5,843 nt of DNA from Bacillota bacterium (GTDB lineage: Bacteria > Bacillota > Desulfotomaculia > Desulfotomaculales > Desulfotomaculaceae), in contig JAMCWI010000013.1 in the NCBI GenBank assembly GCA_023481335.1, positions 1 to 5,843 of the forward strand, read 5' to 3'. The notes under the pieces are model-generated. The model was not told the DNA's origin. It saw only the letters and a program-made list of their open reading frames with translations, and did no database searches. Both the position numbers and the translations under genes were made by a program. Of this stretch, positions 1 through 5,843 are shown piece by piece. The first letter of the stretch is position 1. Each line of letters starts with the position of its first letter.

Positions 1-33
1 CAGCTTTTGGACTTTGATCGAGGCGAAAGAAGA

Positions 34-861
34 GTGAAGAAACTGAACTGGCTGGCGTTGTTGCTGGCGCTGCTCATGGCAGCGGCGGTACTGGCGGGCT
101 GCGGCCAAAAGGAGCAGCCCAAAAAAGAGGACCAGGCGGCAGGACAAAAATCCTACATGGACACTATTAAAGCTAGAGGTTTTTTGATCGCAGGCGTTAA
201 AAACGACGTACCCCTTTTTGGGCAGCTAAAACCCGGCGCCACAGAGCCCGAAGGTTTTGAAGTGGACTTGATGAAGGAATTAGCCGTGAAAATTTTCGGC
301 GACCCCAGTAAAATTAAGTTGGAGAAAGTAGAGTCAAAAACGCGGATACCCATGGTTCAAAACGGACAGGTGGATATAGTCGCAGGTACCACGACTGTTA
401 CGGATGAACGTAAACAGCAGGTAGACTTCAGCGATGTTTACTTTAAGGCGGGGCAGTCCCTGCTGGTTAAAAAAGATGGCCCGATCAAGAGTATCGAGGA
501 CTTGAAGGGTAAAAAGGTCTCCACGGCCCAGGGTTCGACCAGCGTGAAAAACATCCGCGCCAAAGCCCCCGATGCTGAGATACTGGAGTTCACGACCTAC
601 ACCGAGTGCTTCCTGGCTCTTAAGCAGGGACGGGTGGACGCAATGACTACCGACAATTCGATTCTTCTCGGTTTTGCGAAAGATGACCCGAACTACGTCC
701 TGACAGGAGGCCTGTTCAGCGACGAGCCTTATGGACTGGTCATGCAAAAAGGGCATCCCGAATGGGTTCAGTTCGTCAACGACTGGCTGAAGGAGATCCA
801 AAAGAACGGCAAATTCGCGGAAATCTACAAAAAGTGGTTCGGCGAGGCGCCGCCTGCTTAA
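34..861 (+). CDS. Polar amino-acid ABC transporter substrate-binding lipoprotein, PEB1/GlnH-like
   Basis: This is a family 3 extracellular solute-binding protein (SBP_bac_3) that would capture an amino acid outside the membrane and deliver it to the two permeases downstream. I chose the GTG at 34 because it gives a clean lipoprotein signal: MKK, a hydrophobic core, then the lipobox LAGC with the lipidated Cys at residue 23. The open frame continues upstream to a TTG at 7, but that would put nine charged residues before the signal. A weak GAGG lies at 20-23. The length of 275 residues is normal. The family signature GFEVDL is at residues 74-79. The protein resembles Campylobacter PEB1a, an aspartate/glutamate binder, as I recall that sequence: GVKNDVP with Lys56, KTR with Arg104, GTTTVTDER with Thr119 and Arg126, and TTDNSILL with Asp207 match its ligand-contacting positions. 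An acidic amino acid is therefore the likeliest substrate, with glutamine possible. The family call is secure; the substrate is inferred. Confidence 0.93.
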   Translation: MKKLNWLALLLALLMAAAVLAGCGQKEQPKKEDQAAGQKSYMDTIKARGFLIAGVKNDVPLFGQLKPGATEPEGFEVDLMKELAVKIFGDPSKIKLEKVESKTRIPMVQNGQVDIVAGTTTVTDERKQQVDFSDVYFKAGQSLLVKKDGPIKSIEDLKGKKVSTAQGSTSVKNIRAKAPDAEILEFTTYTECFLALKQGRVDAMTTDNSILLGFAKDDPNYVLTGGLFSDEPYGLVMQKGHPEWVQFVNDWLKEIQKNGKFAEIYKKWFGEAPPA

Positions 862-877
862 ATTTTTAAGCGTTGTT

Positions 878-910
878 GTCCGGGGTGGAAGCGCTAACTC
901 CACCCCGGAC
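878..910 (+). terminator. Terminator-like hairpin between binding-protein and permease genes
   Basis: A perfect 12-bp GC-rich stem (878-889 paired with 899-910) closes a 9-nt loop and is followed by TTTAT. It begins 16 nt after the stop of the binding-protein gene. The T tract is short, so it probably acts as a leaky terminator or as a 3' end stabiliser for the upstream message. Either role would raise binding-protein levels above those of the permeases, a common arrangement in SBP-first ABC operons. The stem is seen directly; its effect is inferred. Confidence 0.65.
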
Positions 911-958
911 TTTATACGATAGAGCGGGATGAATACTTTTTTAGTCAGAGGTAATTAA

Positions 959-1615
959 ATGAGCAGCAATTGGATTACAGTTTTTTCATATACACCGAAC
1001 CTTTTAGGTGGTTTGAAGGTAACCATTTACATATCGTTAACAGCACTGTTGCTATCACTTGTGATCGGGCTTATAGTGGCGGTTTTCCGCACATTCCCCA
1101 ACCGCCTGTTAAACCGCCTGGGACTGGCGTACGTGGAGTTTTTTCAGAACACACCCCTTATTATCCAGGTATTTTTCTTTTATCTCGGCGGACCCTCCAT
1201 CGGTATAATGCTGCCAAGGGTTTACTGCGGCATGCTCGGCCTGGCTGTTTACACCGGAGCGTACATTGCCGAGGTTTTCCGGGCCGGCATCCAGGCCGTA
1301 CCAAGCGGCCAGGCAGAGGCCGCGCGCTCCTCGGGGATGACCTACCTTCAGGCCATGCGCTACGTAATCATTCCGCAGGCGGTGAAGATCGTGCTGCCCC
1401 CCCTGGGCAACCAGACGATCAACCTGGTGAAGAACTCGGCCATACTCAGCACAATTGCCGTAGGGGACTTGATGTACCAGACTAATATAGCCTCTTCGGA
1501 TACCTTTATAGTTTTTGAATTCTTCATTTTTGCCGCACTGCTTTATCTCTGTATAACGGTCCCGCTCAGCCAACTGGTCAACTTGATGGAAAGGCGCTTC
1601 AAAGCCGGGCACTAG
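959..1615 (+). CDS. Polar amino-acid ABC transporter permease, HisM/GlnP family (first subunit)
   Basis: This integral membrane subunit of the amino-acid importer has 218 residues, typical for the His/Glu/Gln/Arg permease family. The ATG at 959 follows an AGAGGT ribosome binding site at 947-952 with about 7 nt spacing. Hydrophobic segments lie roughly at residues 18-43, 58-77, 90-108, 145-170 and 183-205, consistent with five membrane spans. The conserved NTPLI segment is at 64-68. The EAA loop that contacts the ATPase is clear: EAA at 120-122, Gly126 and a following IIPQ at 137-140. It is followed 49 nt later by a second permease that shares the same EAA region, so the two probably form a heterodimer. 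The ATPase that should dock on this loop is not in the window. Confidence 0.94.
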   Translation: MSSNWITVFSYTPNLLGGLKVTIYISLTALLLSLVIGLIVAVFRTFPNRLLNRLGLAYVEFFQNTPLIIQVFFFYLGGPSIGIMLPRVYCGMLGLAVYTGAYIAEVFRAGIQAVPSGQAEAARSSGMTYLQAMRYVIIPQAVKIVLPPLGNQTINLVKNSAILSTIAVGDLMYQTNIASSDTFIVFEFFIFAALLYLCITVPLSQLVNLMERRFKAGH

Positions 1616-1664
1616 TGATTGTAAGGTTTTATGCCGTATCTATTTGCAGGGAGGGGGGAGAATA

Positions 1665-2327
1665 GTGGAACTGGATAAATGGCTTGTCCTTCTGAAGCCG
1701 GTAAATTTGCTATTTGTCCTGACCGGACTGTGGCTGACGATAAAAATGGCTTTAGTGAGCATTGTGCTGTCGCTTGCTATCGGCACTCTGATCGCAGTTT
1801 TACGTTCATCCGGTTTTGCCCCCATCCGGTGGCTTGCTCTTATGTACACCGAGAGTATGCGCAACCTGCCCCTTCTGCTGCTGGTTTTTTTCAGCTATTT
1901 TGCCATGCCGAAGCTTGGTATAAACCTCAGCATTTACTGGGCTGCAGTGGTCGCCTTTACTGTATTCACCTCGGCCCTGGTGGCTGAAATTGTGCGCGGC
2001 GGCATCCAGTCCGTCCCCCGCGGTCAGGTTGAGGCGGCCATTTCTTCTGGCATGACCTACCTGCAAACGATGCAATACGTAATTTTGCCGCAGGCCATGA
2101 AAAAAATGATCCCCCCCTTGATCAGCCAGTTCGTCACCCTGGTCAAGGACACCTCATACGCGATGATTATCGGAGCTTCCGAATTGTTTGAGCACGGTAA
2201 GCTGATCTACATCCAATACAACAACCCGCTGCAGACCCTGTTTTTCGTGGCCGTGGTTTACTTTGTGGTGAACTATTCCCTTTCCCTTTACGGCCGCTAC
2301 CTGGAACGCAGGCTGGCCACCGATTAG
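1665..2327 (+). CDS. Polar amino-acid ABC transporter permease, HisM/GlnP family (second subunit)
   Basis: This is the second channel subunit of the importer, 220 residues from the chosen GTG at 1665. A purine-rich tract with GGAGG at 1650-1654 and GGGGAG at 1655-1660 supports this start. A TTG at 1644 in the same frame is upstream of that ribosome binding site and is unlikely. The EAA motif is at residues 123-125 with Gly129 and a following ILPQ at 140-143. The NLPLLLL segment at 67-73 corresponds to the NTPL motif of the first permease. About five membrane spans are visible, near residues 16-46, 66-82, 90-110, 150-172 and 190-207. The run GMTYLQ followed by IxPQA is shared with the first permease, showing that the two are paralogues. 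The next gene begins 20 nt downstream, so co-transcription is likely. Confidence 0.94.
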   Translation: MELDKWLVLLKPVNLLFVLTGLWLTIKMALVSIVLSLAIGTLIAVLRSSGFAPIRWLALMYTESMRNLPLLLLVFFSYFAMPKLGINLSIYWAAVVAFTVFTSALVAEIVRGGIQSVPRGQVEAAISSGMTYLQTMQYVILPQAMKKMIPPLISQFVTLVKDTSYAMIIGASELFEHGKLIYIQYNNPLQTLFFVAVVYFVVNYSLSLYGRYLERRLATD

Positions 2328-2334
2328 CGGGAAC

Positions 2335-2340
2335 GGGAGG
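2335..2340 (+). promoter_or_regulatory. Ribosome binding site fixing a TTG start
   Basis: GGGAGG lies 7 nt before the TTG at 2348. This near-consensus site at ideal spacing decides the unusual start codon of the first Gate-domain gene. Confidence 0.75.
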
Positions 2341-2347
2341 AAATTTT

Positions 2348-2767
2348 TTGATAACTAAAGACACTTTCAGACGTGGACTGCGTAAGGGCTGGTCGACGAC
2401 CTGTGCTTTAACCAGGGTCGTTATACCGGTTTATATCGCGGTCACTTTTTTTAAATACACTCCTGTCCTGAACTGGATTAAAGAGGCCTGCGCACCTGTT
2501 ATGCATCTGTTCGGGCTGTCCGGTGAAGCCGCTCTTCCTTTGGTGTTGGGTAATATATTAAATCTTTACGCCGCGCTGGGGGCCATCGCTTCTCTCAGTC
2601 TATCCTCGCGCGAGATCACAATCCTGGCTTTAATGCTGCTGATCTCTCACAACCTTCCTGTAGAATCGGCGGTGTCCGGCAGGACTGGGGTTAACGCGCT
2701 GGCCATGACCGGCCTGAGGCTGGGGATGTCATTTTTGCTGGGCATTATTTTAAACCTTTCCCTTTAA
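2348..2767 (+). CDS. Small nucleoside-recognition (Gate) domain membrane protein, first of a pair
   Basis: This 139-residue membrane protein starts at a TTG with a strong ribosome binding site, 20 nt after the second permease, so it is probably in the same operon. I place it in the nucleoside-recognition/Gate family, named for a domain found in nucleoside transporters, FeoB and the spore maturation proteins SpmA/SpmB; members of this size have no firm function. Likely membrane segments are about residues 22-36, 62-83, 90-104 and 120-138. Residues 49-68 (AP, then LFGLS, then PLVLG) match the same positions of the partner gene at 3135. NLYAALGAI at 72-80 would form the gate segment. The motif HNLPVE at 101-106 puts a His and an acidic residue next to a membrane helix. 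It is shorter than typical SpmA or SpmB, as I recall their lengths, so I do not use those names. The substrate is unknown; an ion or small-solute role is a guess. Confidence 0.75.
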   Translation: MITKDTFRRGLRKGWSTTCALTRVVIPVYIAVTFFKYTPVLNWIKEACAPVMHLFGLSGEAALPLVLGNILNLYAALGAIASLSLSSREITILALMLLISHNLPVESAVSGRTGVNALAMTGLRLGMSFLLGIILNLSL

Positions 2768-2816
2768 ATATTTTATTGACTTAGACCATCATGCCGCTGA
2801 CGCGGCGCCATCAGAG

Positions 2817-2838
2817 GATGAAAAAAGCGTTTTTCGTC
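2817..2838 (+). other. A/T-rich hairpin after the first Gate-domain gene
   Basis: GATGAAAAA (2817-2825) pairs with TTTTTCGTC (2830-2838) around a 4-nt AGCG loop, with one T-G wobble on this strand. The sequence after it is CTTTGGGG rather than a T run. It may weakly end the upstream transcript, but the low-GC stem makes a true intrinsic terminator doubtful. Confidence 0.3.
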
Positions 2839-2978
2839 TTTGGGGTAGTGCCATCCTGCGGACTATGCCTGCCGGAGGGTTAGCGTTTGGGCCGTCCCGG
2901 GGGTTATCCTCCGCTCTCTTCGCAATTTTTAATTTGAATGAGACTTCATGATGTTCACCGCGTATACAGAGTGCCCCG

Positions 2979-3027
2979 GCATACCTACGCGCTATTTGAG
3001 CCATTCTGCATGCCTGCACGCGCTATT
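2979..3027. repeat. Imperfect 18/20-bp direct repeat
   Basis: 2979-2996 and 3008-3027 share GCAT(A/G)CCT followed by ACGCGCTATT; the second copy has two extra bases before the common 10-bp block. The 10-bp blocks start 31 bp apart, close to three helical turns, a spacing that could suit a paired operator. Two copies this short could also be chance. Confidence 0.35.
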
Positions 3028-3120
3028 AAACGCGACCAGTGCTCCGCGCCGCTGCGGATAATCCCCCGGACCGGCCTACAACTGGTACCGCTGGGGTTGG
3101 ATAAAACATTATTTTCAGGA

Positions 3121-3127
3121 TAGGTGA
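3121..3127 (+). promoter_or_regulatory. Ribosome binding site fixing a TTG start
   Basis: TAGGTGA lies 7 nt before the TTG at 3135. An in-frame stop at 3102-3104 rules out a long N-terminal extension, and no ATG or GTG precedes the conserved part of the protein at a good spacing, so the TTG is the best start. Confidence 0.65.
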
Positions 3128-3134
3128 TTTTATA

Positions 3135-3605
3135 TTGCAGTGGGAAGCTTTTATCCGGGAGGCCGTATACGGTGGCCTGCACAACGTCCTGATAATGGCC
3201 TCAATTATTTTTTTTGTTATGATGATCATGGAAATAGGGCGTGACCTGCAAGTTTTGGACCGTGTCACAAAATGGGCCGCGCCTGCTTTGAGGTTATTCG
3301 GGATGTCCCGCCAGGCTACGTTTCCTCTCATTGTGGGACTGGCTTTCGGCATTGCCTACGGAGCCGGGGTGATTATTGAGTCTGCCAGGAGCGGGGAGAT
3401 TTCCTGGCGGGACCTCTTCCTGGTCAACCTTTTCCTCTCGACCTGCCATGCTATATTCGAAGACACGGCCCTGTTCCTGGCTGTCGGGGCCAATCCCTGG
3501 ATAATCCTGATCGGACGTTTTCTCCTGGCTGTGGTCTTGACTTACCTGGTCAGCAGGATGGGCTGGCTTGCCGCAGCAGCCGCCAGGGCTGAGCAAAAAA
3601 ATTGA
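3135..3605 (+). CDS. Small nucleoside-recognition (Gate) domain membrane protein, second of a pair
   Basis: This 156-residue membrane protein is the apparent partner of the gene at 2348. It opens with a TTG behind TAGGTGA. Likely membrane segments are about residues 17-34, 62-82, 93-105 and 111-139. Residues 49-68 (AP, LFGMS, PLIVG) align without gaps to the same residue numbers of the first protein, and GIAYGAGVI at 72-80 aligns with its NLYAALGAI. A 4-residue insertion (within 81-95) follows. The motif CHAIFEDT at 104-111, with His105, Glu109 and Asp110, stands where the first protein has HNLPVE. The C-terminus ends in an Ala-rich tail with a few charged residues. I infer that the two proteins work as a heterodimer, each giving half of a transporter-like fold. 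The role is unknown. It ends 161 bp before alaS with no clear terminator between, so readthrough into alaS is possible. Confidence 0.77.
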   Translation: MQWEAFIREAVYGGLHNVLIMASIIFFVMMIMEIGRDLQVLDRVTKWAAPALRLFGMSRQATFPLIVGLAFGIAYGAGVIIESARSGEISWRDLFLVNLFLSTCHAIFEDTALFLAVGANPWIILIGRFLLAVVLTYLVSRMGWLAAAAARAEQKN

Positions 3606-3638
3606 CGTAGTGCACGTCGGCAGTCTTCCGGGGCTTTC

Positions 3639-3668
3639 TTGACACAAAAGAGGTATTTTTTGTATAAT
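3639..3668 (+). promoter_or_regulatory. Sigma-A-type promoter for alaS
   Basis: A perfect -35 TTGACA (3639-3644) and a perfect -10 TATAAT (3663-3668) are separated by 18 bp. Transcription would begin near 3675, giving a leader of roughly 90 nt before the alaS start. Both hexamers match consensus exactly, so this should be a strong, possibly constitutive, promoter. Confidence 0.85.
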
Positions 3669-3691
3669 GATAGCGCAAAAAACGGGAAAAT

Positions 3692-3714
3692 AGAGGAAAA
3701 AAGCCTTTCCCTCT
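3692..3714 (+). other. Hairpin in the alaS leader
   Basis: AGAGGAAA (3692-3699) can pair with TTTCCCTCT (3706-3714) with a single bulged C and a 6-nt loop. No T run follows, so it is not an intrinsic terminator. It could affect leader stability; a regulatory role is unsupported. Confidence 0.25.
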
Positions 3715-3766
3715 TGAACAAGGGGTTAATCAGGCCGCACTTATGATATGGGAGGTTTTGCATCTG

Positions 3767-5843
3767 ATGACGGGCAGTGAGATAAGGGAAAAGTATTTAA
3801 AATTTTTTGAAGAGAAGGGTCATAAAATATTACCCAGCGCTTCACTCATACCGGTAAACGACCCGAGCATCCTCTGGACGGCAGCGGGGATGGTCCCTTT
3901 CAAGCCGTTTTTTACAGGCGCGGCGAAGTCTGAGCACCTCCGGGTTACCACCTGCCAGAAGTGCATTCGCACCCCGGACATCGAGTCGGTCGGCCGGACG
4001 GCCCGTCACCATACATTTTTTGAAATGCTGGGCAATTTCTCCTTCGGCGATTATTTTAAAGAAAGCGCCATTCCCTGGGCCTGGGAATTCGTAACGGAGG
4101 TGCTCAGACTTCGCCCGGAGAAACTCTGGATAACGATTTACCTGGACGACGACGAAGCATTTGAAATCTGGCACAGGGTGGTGGGTGTCCCGGCTGAGCG
4201 GATTGTCAGGTTGGGCAAGGACACAAATTTTTGGGAAATAGGGGTCGGTCCGTGCGGCCCCTGCTCGGAGATTTATGTCGACCTGGGCGCCGAGCGCGGG
4301 TGCGGCCTGCCTGAATGTGCGGTAGGGTGTGACTGCGACCGCTTCCTGGAAATCTGGAACCTGGTTTTCATTCAATTTTTCAGAGACGAAGAGGGCAACT
4401 ACAGTCCTCTGGAAAAGAAGGGTATTGACACAGGGATGGGCCTCGAAAGGACGGCCTCGGTAATCCAGGGTGTTCGCACGAATTTTGACACCGACCTGTT
4501 TCGCGAAATAATGGACTTTACAGCAGGCCTTTTCGAACTGCAATACGGGCGGGAAGAAAAAATTGATACAGCGTTAAAGGTAATCGCCGACCACTGCCGG
4601 GCAATCACTTTTGCCGTCACCGACGGCGCCCTTCCCTCAAACGAGGGCAGGGGCTACGTCATCCGGCGCCTGTTAAGGCGAGCCTGCCGTTTCGGCCGCC
4701 TCCTGGGTGTGCAGGGGACCTTCCTGTACCAGGTGGCGGGGGCGGTTATAAGACAAATGGGACAGGCTTATCCCGAGTTGGCAGAGCGGCGGGAGCACGT
4801 GCTGCGGGTGATCATGACCGAGGAGGAGCGCTTCGGCGCGACCCTGGCCCAGGGTACGGAGATGCTGAACAGGATTATTGCAGACGCGAAATCGGCAGGG
4901 AAATCAGTTTTAAACGGAGCCGATACCTTCAAGCTTTACGACACCTACGGATTTCCACTCGAGCTGACCCAGGAAATGGCTGCGGAGCAGGGATTTGCAG
5001 TAGACATGGACGGCTTTACCACAGCGATGGAAGAACAGCGCCAGCGTGCTCGCAGCGCCCGCCATGAAGCGGACTATATTTCTGAGAGGGACACCCTGTT
5101 CCGGGAAATCCGCGATGAAGTTGGAGAAACCAACTTTGCCGGGTACATGTCGCTTGAAACAAGGGCAAATGTCCAGGCAATCCTGCGGGGTGGCGAGCGG
5201 GTACAGTCGGCCGCTGCGGGGGAAGAAGTCGACCTGATCCTGGACGTTACACCCGCCTACGCCGAATCCGGCGGCCAGCTGGGCGACCACGCCCGGGTGG
5301 TGTCCACCGACCTGGAGGTAGATGTATACGAAGTATACAAACCTGTGGAAAATTTATTTGTCCACCGGGGCAAGGTAAAAAACGGAGTTTTAAAGGTGCA
5401 TGACAGCGTGCGGATCCGGGTGGACGCAAGAAGGCGTGCCGCGATATGCCGCAACCACACCGCGACCCACCTGCTGCACAAGGCTTTAAAAGAAGTGCTG
5501 GGAGAACACGTTAACCAGGCCGGTTCTCTGGTTGAGCCTGAAAGGCTGCGTTTCGACTTCACTCATTATTCATCGTTGACCCCAGAGGAAACGCGCCGGG
5601 TCGAGGAGCGTGTTAACCAGGTTGTGCTGGCCAACCTGCCGGTGGAAACAATTGAAACATCTCTGGAAGAAGCCCGGGCAATGGGGGCAGCAGCCCTGTT
5701 TGGCGAAAAATACGGCGAGCGGGTGCGCGCGGTCCGGGTCGGGGACTTCAGCCTGGACATTTGCCCTTGTTTCAAGCGACATGTACCCGGCAAAGTTGGT
5801 TTCTCCAACTTCATCGCGGATTTCCCGGAACAGGGTGTCCCTC
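3767..5843 (+). CDS. alaS: Alanyl-tRNA synthetase, 3' partial, with a chimeric last 28 codons
   Basis: AlaRS charges tRNA-Ala with alanine in the cytoplasm and hydrolyses mischarged Ser- and Gly-tRNA-Ala. The ATG at 3767 has GGAGG at 3751-3755, 11 nt upstream. The class II catalytic domain is complete: SLIPVNDPSILWTAAGMVPF from residue 26, RHHTFFEMLGNFSFGDYF at 80-97 (motif 2), DTGMGLER at 221-228 and GRGYVIRRLLRRA from 294 (motif 3). The tRNA-recognition region follows, then the editing domain with the first half of its zinc site, HTATH at 564-568, the same numbering as I recall for E. coli AlaRS. The second half, CGGTH, should begin at residue 666, but after VGDFSLD (residues 658-664) the frame reads ICPCFKRHVPG, which is antisense to codons 441-469 of this same gene. 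The frame stays open by chance. The genuine part is residues 1-664; family members run to about 870-880, so the rest of the editing domain and the C-terminal domain are missing from the window. Confidence 0.95.
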   Translation, partial: MTGSEIREKYLKFFEEKGHKILPSASLIPVNDPSILWTAAGMVPFKPFFTGAAKSEHLRVTTCQKCIRTPDIESVGRTARHHTFFEMLGNFSFGDYFKESAIPWAWEFVTEVLRLRPEKLWITIYLDDDEAFEIWHRVVGVPAERIVRLGKDTNFWEIGVGPCGPCSEIYVDLGAERGCGLPECAVGCDCDRFLEIWNLVFIQFFRDEEGNYSPLEKKGIDTGMGLERTASVIQGVRTNFDTDLFREIMDFTAGLFELQYGREEKIDTALKVIADHCRAITFAVTDGALPSNEGRGYVIRRLLRRACRFGRLLGVQGTFLYQVAGAVIRQMGQAYPELAERREHVLRVIMTEEERFGATLAQGTEMLNRIIADAKSAGKSVLNGADTFKLYDTYGFPLELTQEMAAEQGFAVDMDGFTTAMEEQRQRARSARHEADYISERDTLFREIRDEVGETNFAGYMSLETRANVQAILRGGERVQSAAAGEEVDLILDVTPAYAESGGQLGDHARVVSTDLEVDVYEVYKPVENLFVHRGKVKNGVLKVHDSVRIRVDARRRAAICRNHTATHLLHKALKEVLGEHVNQAGSLVEPERLRFDFTHYSSLTPEETRRVEERVNQVVLANLPVETIETSLEEARAMGAAALFGEKYGERVRAVRVGDFSLDICPCFKRHVPGKVGFSNFIADFPEQGVP
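5086..5178 (+). repeat. Left arm of a 93-bp perfect inverted repeat (native alaS sequence)
   Basis: This segment encodes normal alaS sense codons, about residues 441-470 (DTLFREI through RANVQA). Its exact reverse complement forms the last 93 bases of the window. The identity ends at 5178, and the next base (5179, A) fails to match. Confidence 0.97.
5751..5843 (-). repeat. Right arm of a 93-bp perfect inverted repeat (fold-back chimera)
   Basis: All 93 bases are the reverse complement of 5086-5178, and the match runs to the last base of the window, so the true arm may be longer. The first 8 bases, GCCTGGAC (5751-5758), also fit as native alaS codons for L-D after the Ser codon, so they look like a microhomology at which the strand switched. 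The spacer between the arms is 572 bp. Confidence 0.95.

Larger units (their letters stand above)
2768..3134 (+). other. 367-bp intergenic stretch between the two Gate-domain genes, no convincing gene
   Basis: The stretch starts AT-rich and becomes GC-rich. Short open frames here lack ribosome binding sites, signal sequences or recognisable motifs. Visible structure includes a GCCGC/GCGGC hairpin (2793-2806), a 9-bp A/T-rich stem (2817-2838), a TCCGC/GCGGA hairpin (3043-3058) and an imperfect direct repeat (2979-2996 and 3008-3027). I see no convincing promoter and no complete riboswitch. It could be a leader, a decayed gene or a small insertion; I cannot decide between these. Confidence 0.6.

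Noticed and set aside
7..33. Upstream TTG start for the binding protein
   Set aside because: It would add nine charged residues before a complete lipoprotein signal peptide; GTG at 34 fits far better.
1644..1664. Upstream TTG start for the second permease
   Set aside because: It lies before the purine-rich ribosome binding site, which must be upstream of the true start at 1665.
2818..2883. 21-residue open frame starting MKKAFF with a CxxC-like pair
   Set aside because: The AGAGG before it is too close to the ATG, the start lies within a hairpin, and nothing else supports translation.
3083..3091. TGGTACCGC resembles the conserved T-box antiterminator core
   Set aside because: No preceding specifier stem, no AGGG before it, and no following intrinsic terminator are visible, and it lies before a membrane protein gene and not directly before alaS. 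A 9-base match is easily chance; a covariance-model search would settle it.
2938..3123. 61-codon + strand open frame in the intergenic gap
   Set aside because: No ribosome binding site, composition unlike the neighbours, no recognisable motif, and its end abuts the start signals of the Gate-domain gene.
3842..4543. Long minus-strand open frame of 233 codons inside alaS
   Set aside because: It is fully antisense to the highly conserved AlaRS catalytic domain and has no family features; high-GC codon usage on the sense strand explains it.
5566..5814. Minus-strand frame sharing a peptide with a + strand frame at 5046-5237
   Set aside because: The shared peptide is only the inverted repeat read in a non-coding frame; it is a by-product of the fold-back, not a gene family.
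5751..5843. A genuine programmed inversion or invertible switch at the alaS end
   Set aside because: There is no recombinase gene or recombination site, and the junction would break an essential gene at its zinc site; a technical chimera explains the pattern more simply.

Overview
The window looks like chromosomal DNA from a Gram-positive, probably anaerobic Firmicute of the Peptococcaceae/Desulfotomaculia type. This placement is an inference from three things: GGAGG-like ribosome binding sites, frequent GTG and TTG starts, and a GC content in the low-to-mid 50s by eye, with a polar amino-acid ABC operon and paired small Gate-domain membrane proteins next to alaS. No 16S rRNA or other taxonomic marker is present. 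All supported genes lie on the + strand.

Positions 34-2327 hold three parts of a polar amino-acid ABC importer: a lipoprotein substrate-binding protein most like the PEB1 aspartate/glutamate binders, followed by two HisM/GlnP-type permeases that would form a heterodimeric channel. A strong terminator-like hairpin (878-910) separates the binding protein from the permeases, which fits a surplus of binding protein over channel. The matching ATPase is not in the window and may lie upstream.

Positions 2348-3605 hold two small membrane proteins (139 and 156 residues) of the nucleoside-recognition/Gate family. They are clearly paralogous to each other: a conserved block falls at residues 49-68 in both, and each has a later His-acidic motif. 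The first is translationally close to the permease operon. The second is separated from it by a 367-bp stretch with no convincing gene, containing hairpins and an imperfect direct repeat.

Positions 3639-5843 hold a sigma-A-type promoter, a short leader and the start of alaS (alanyl-tRNA synthetase), which runs off the window. Its last 85 or so bases are not alaS sense sequence. Bases 5751-5843 are the exact reverse complement of 5086-5178, and the switch happens just before the codons expected for the zinc-binding CGGTH motif of the editing domain. This is best read as a fold-back chimera from amplification or assembly, not as biology, and the final 28 codons of the open frame should not be trusted.

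I did not find a defence system, mobile element, CRISPR array, tRNA or rRNA. The most interesting biological item is the split Gate-domain pair; the most important practical item is the chimeric end.
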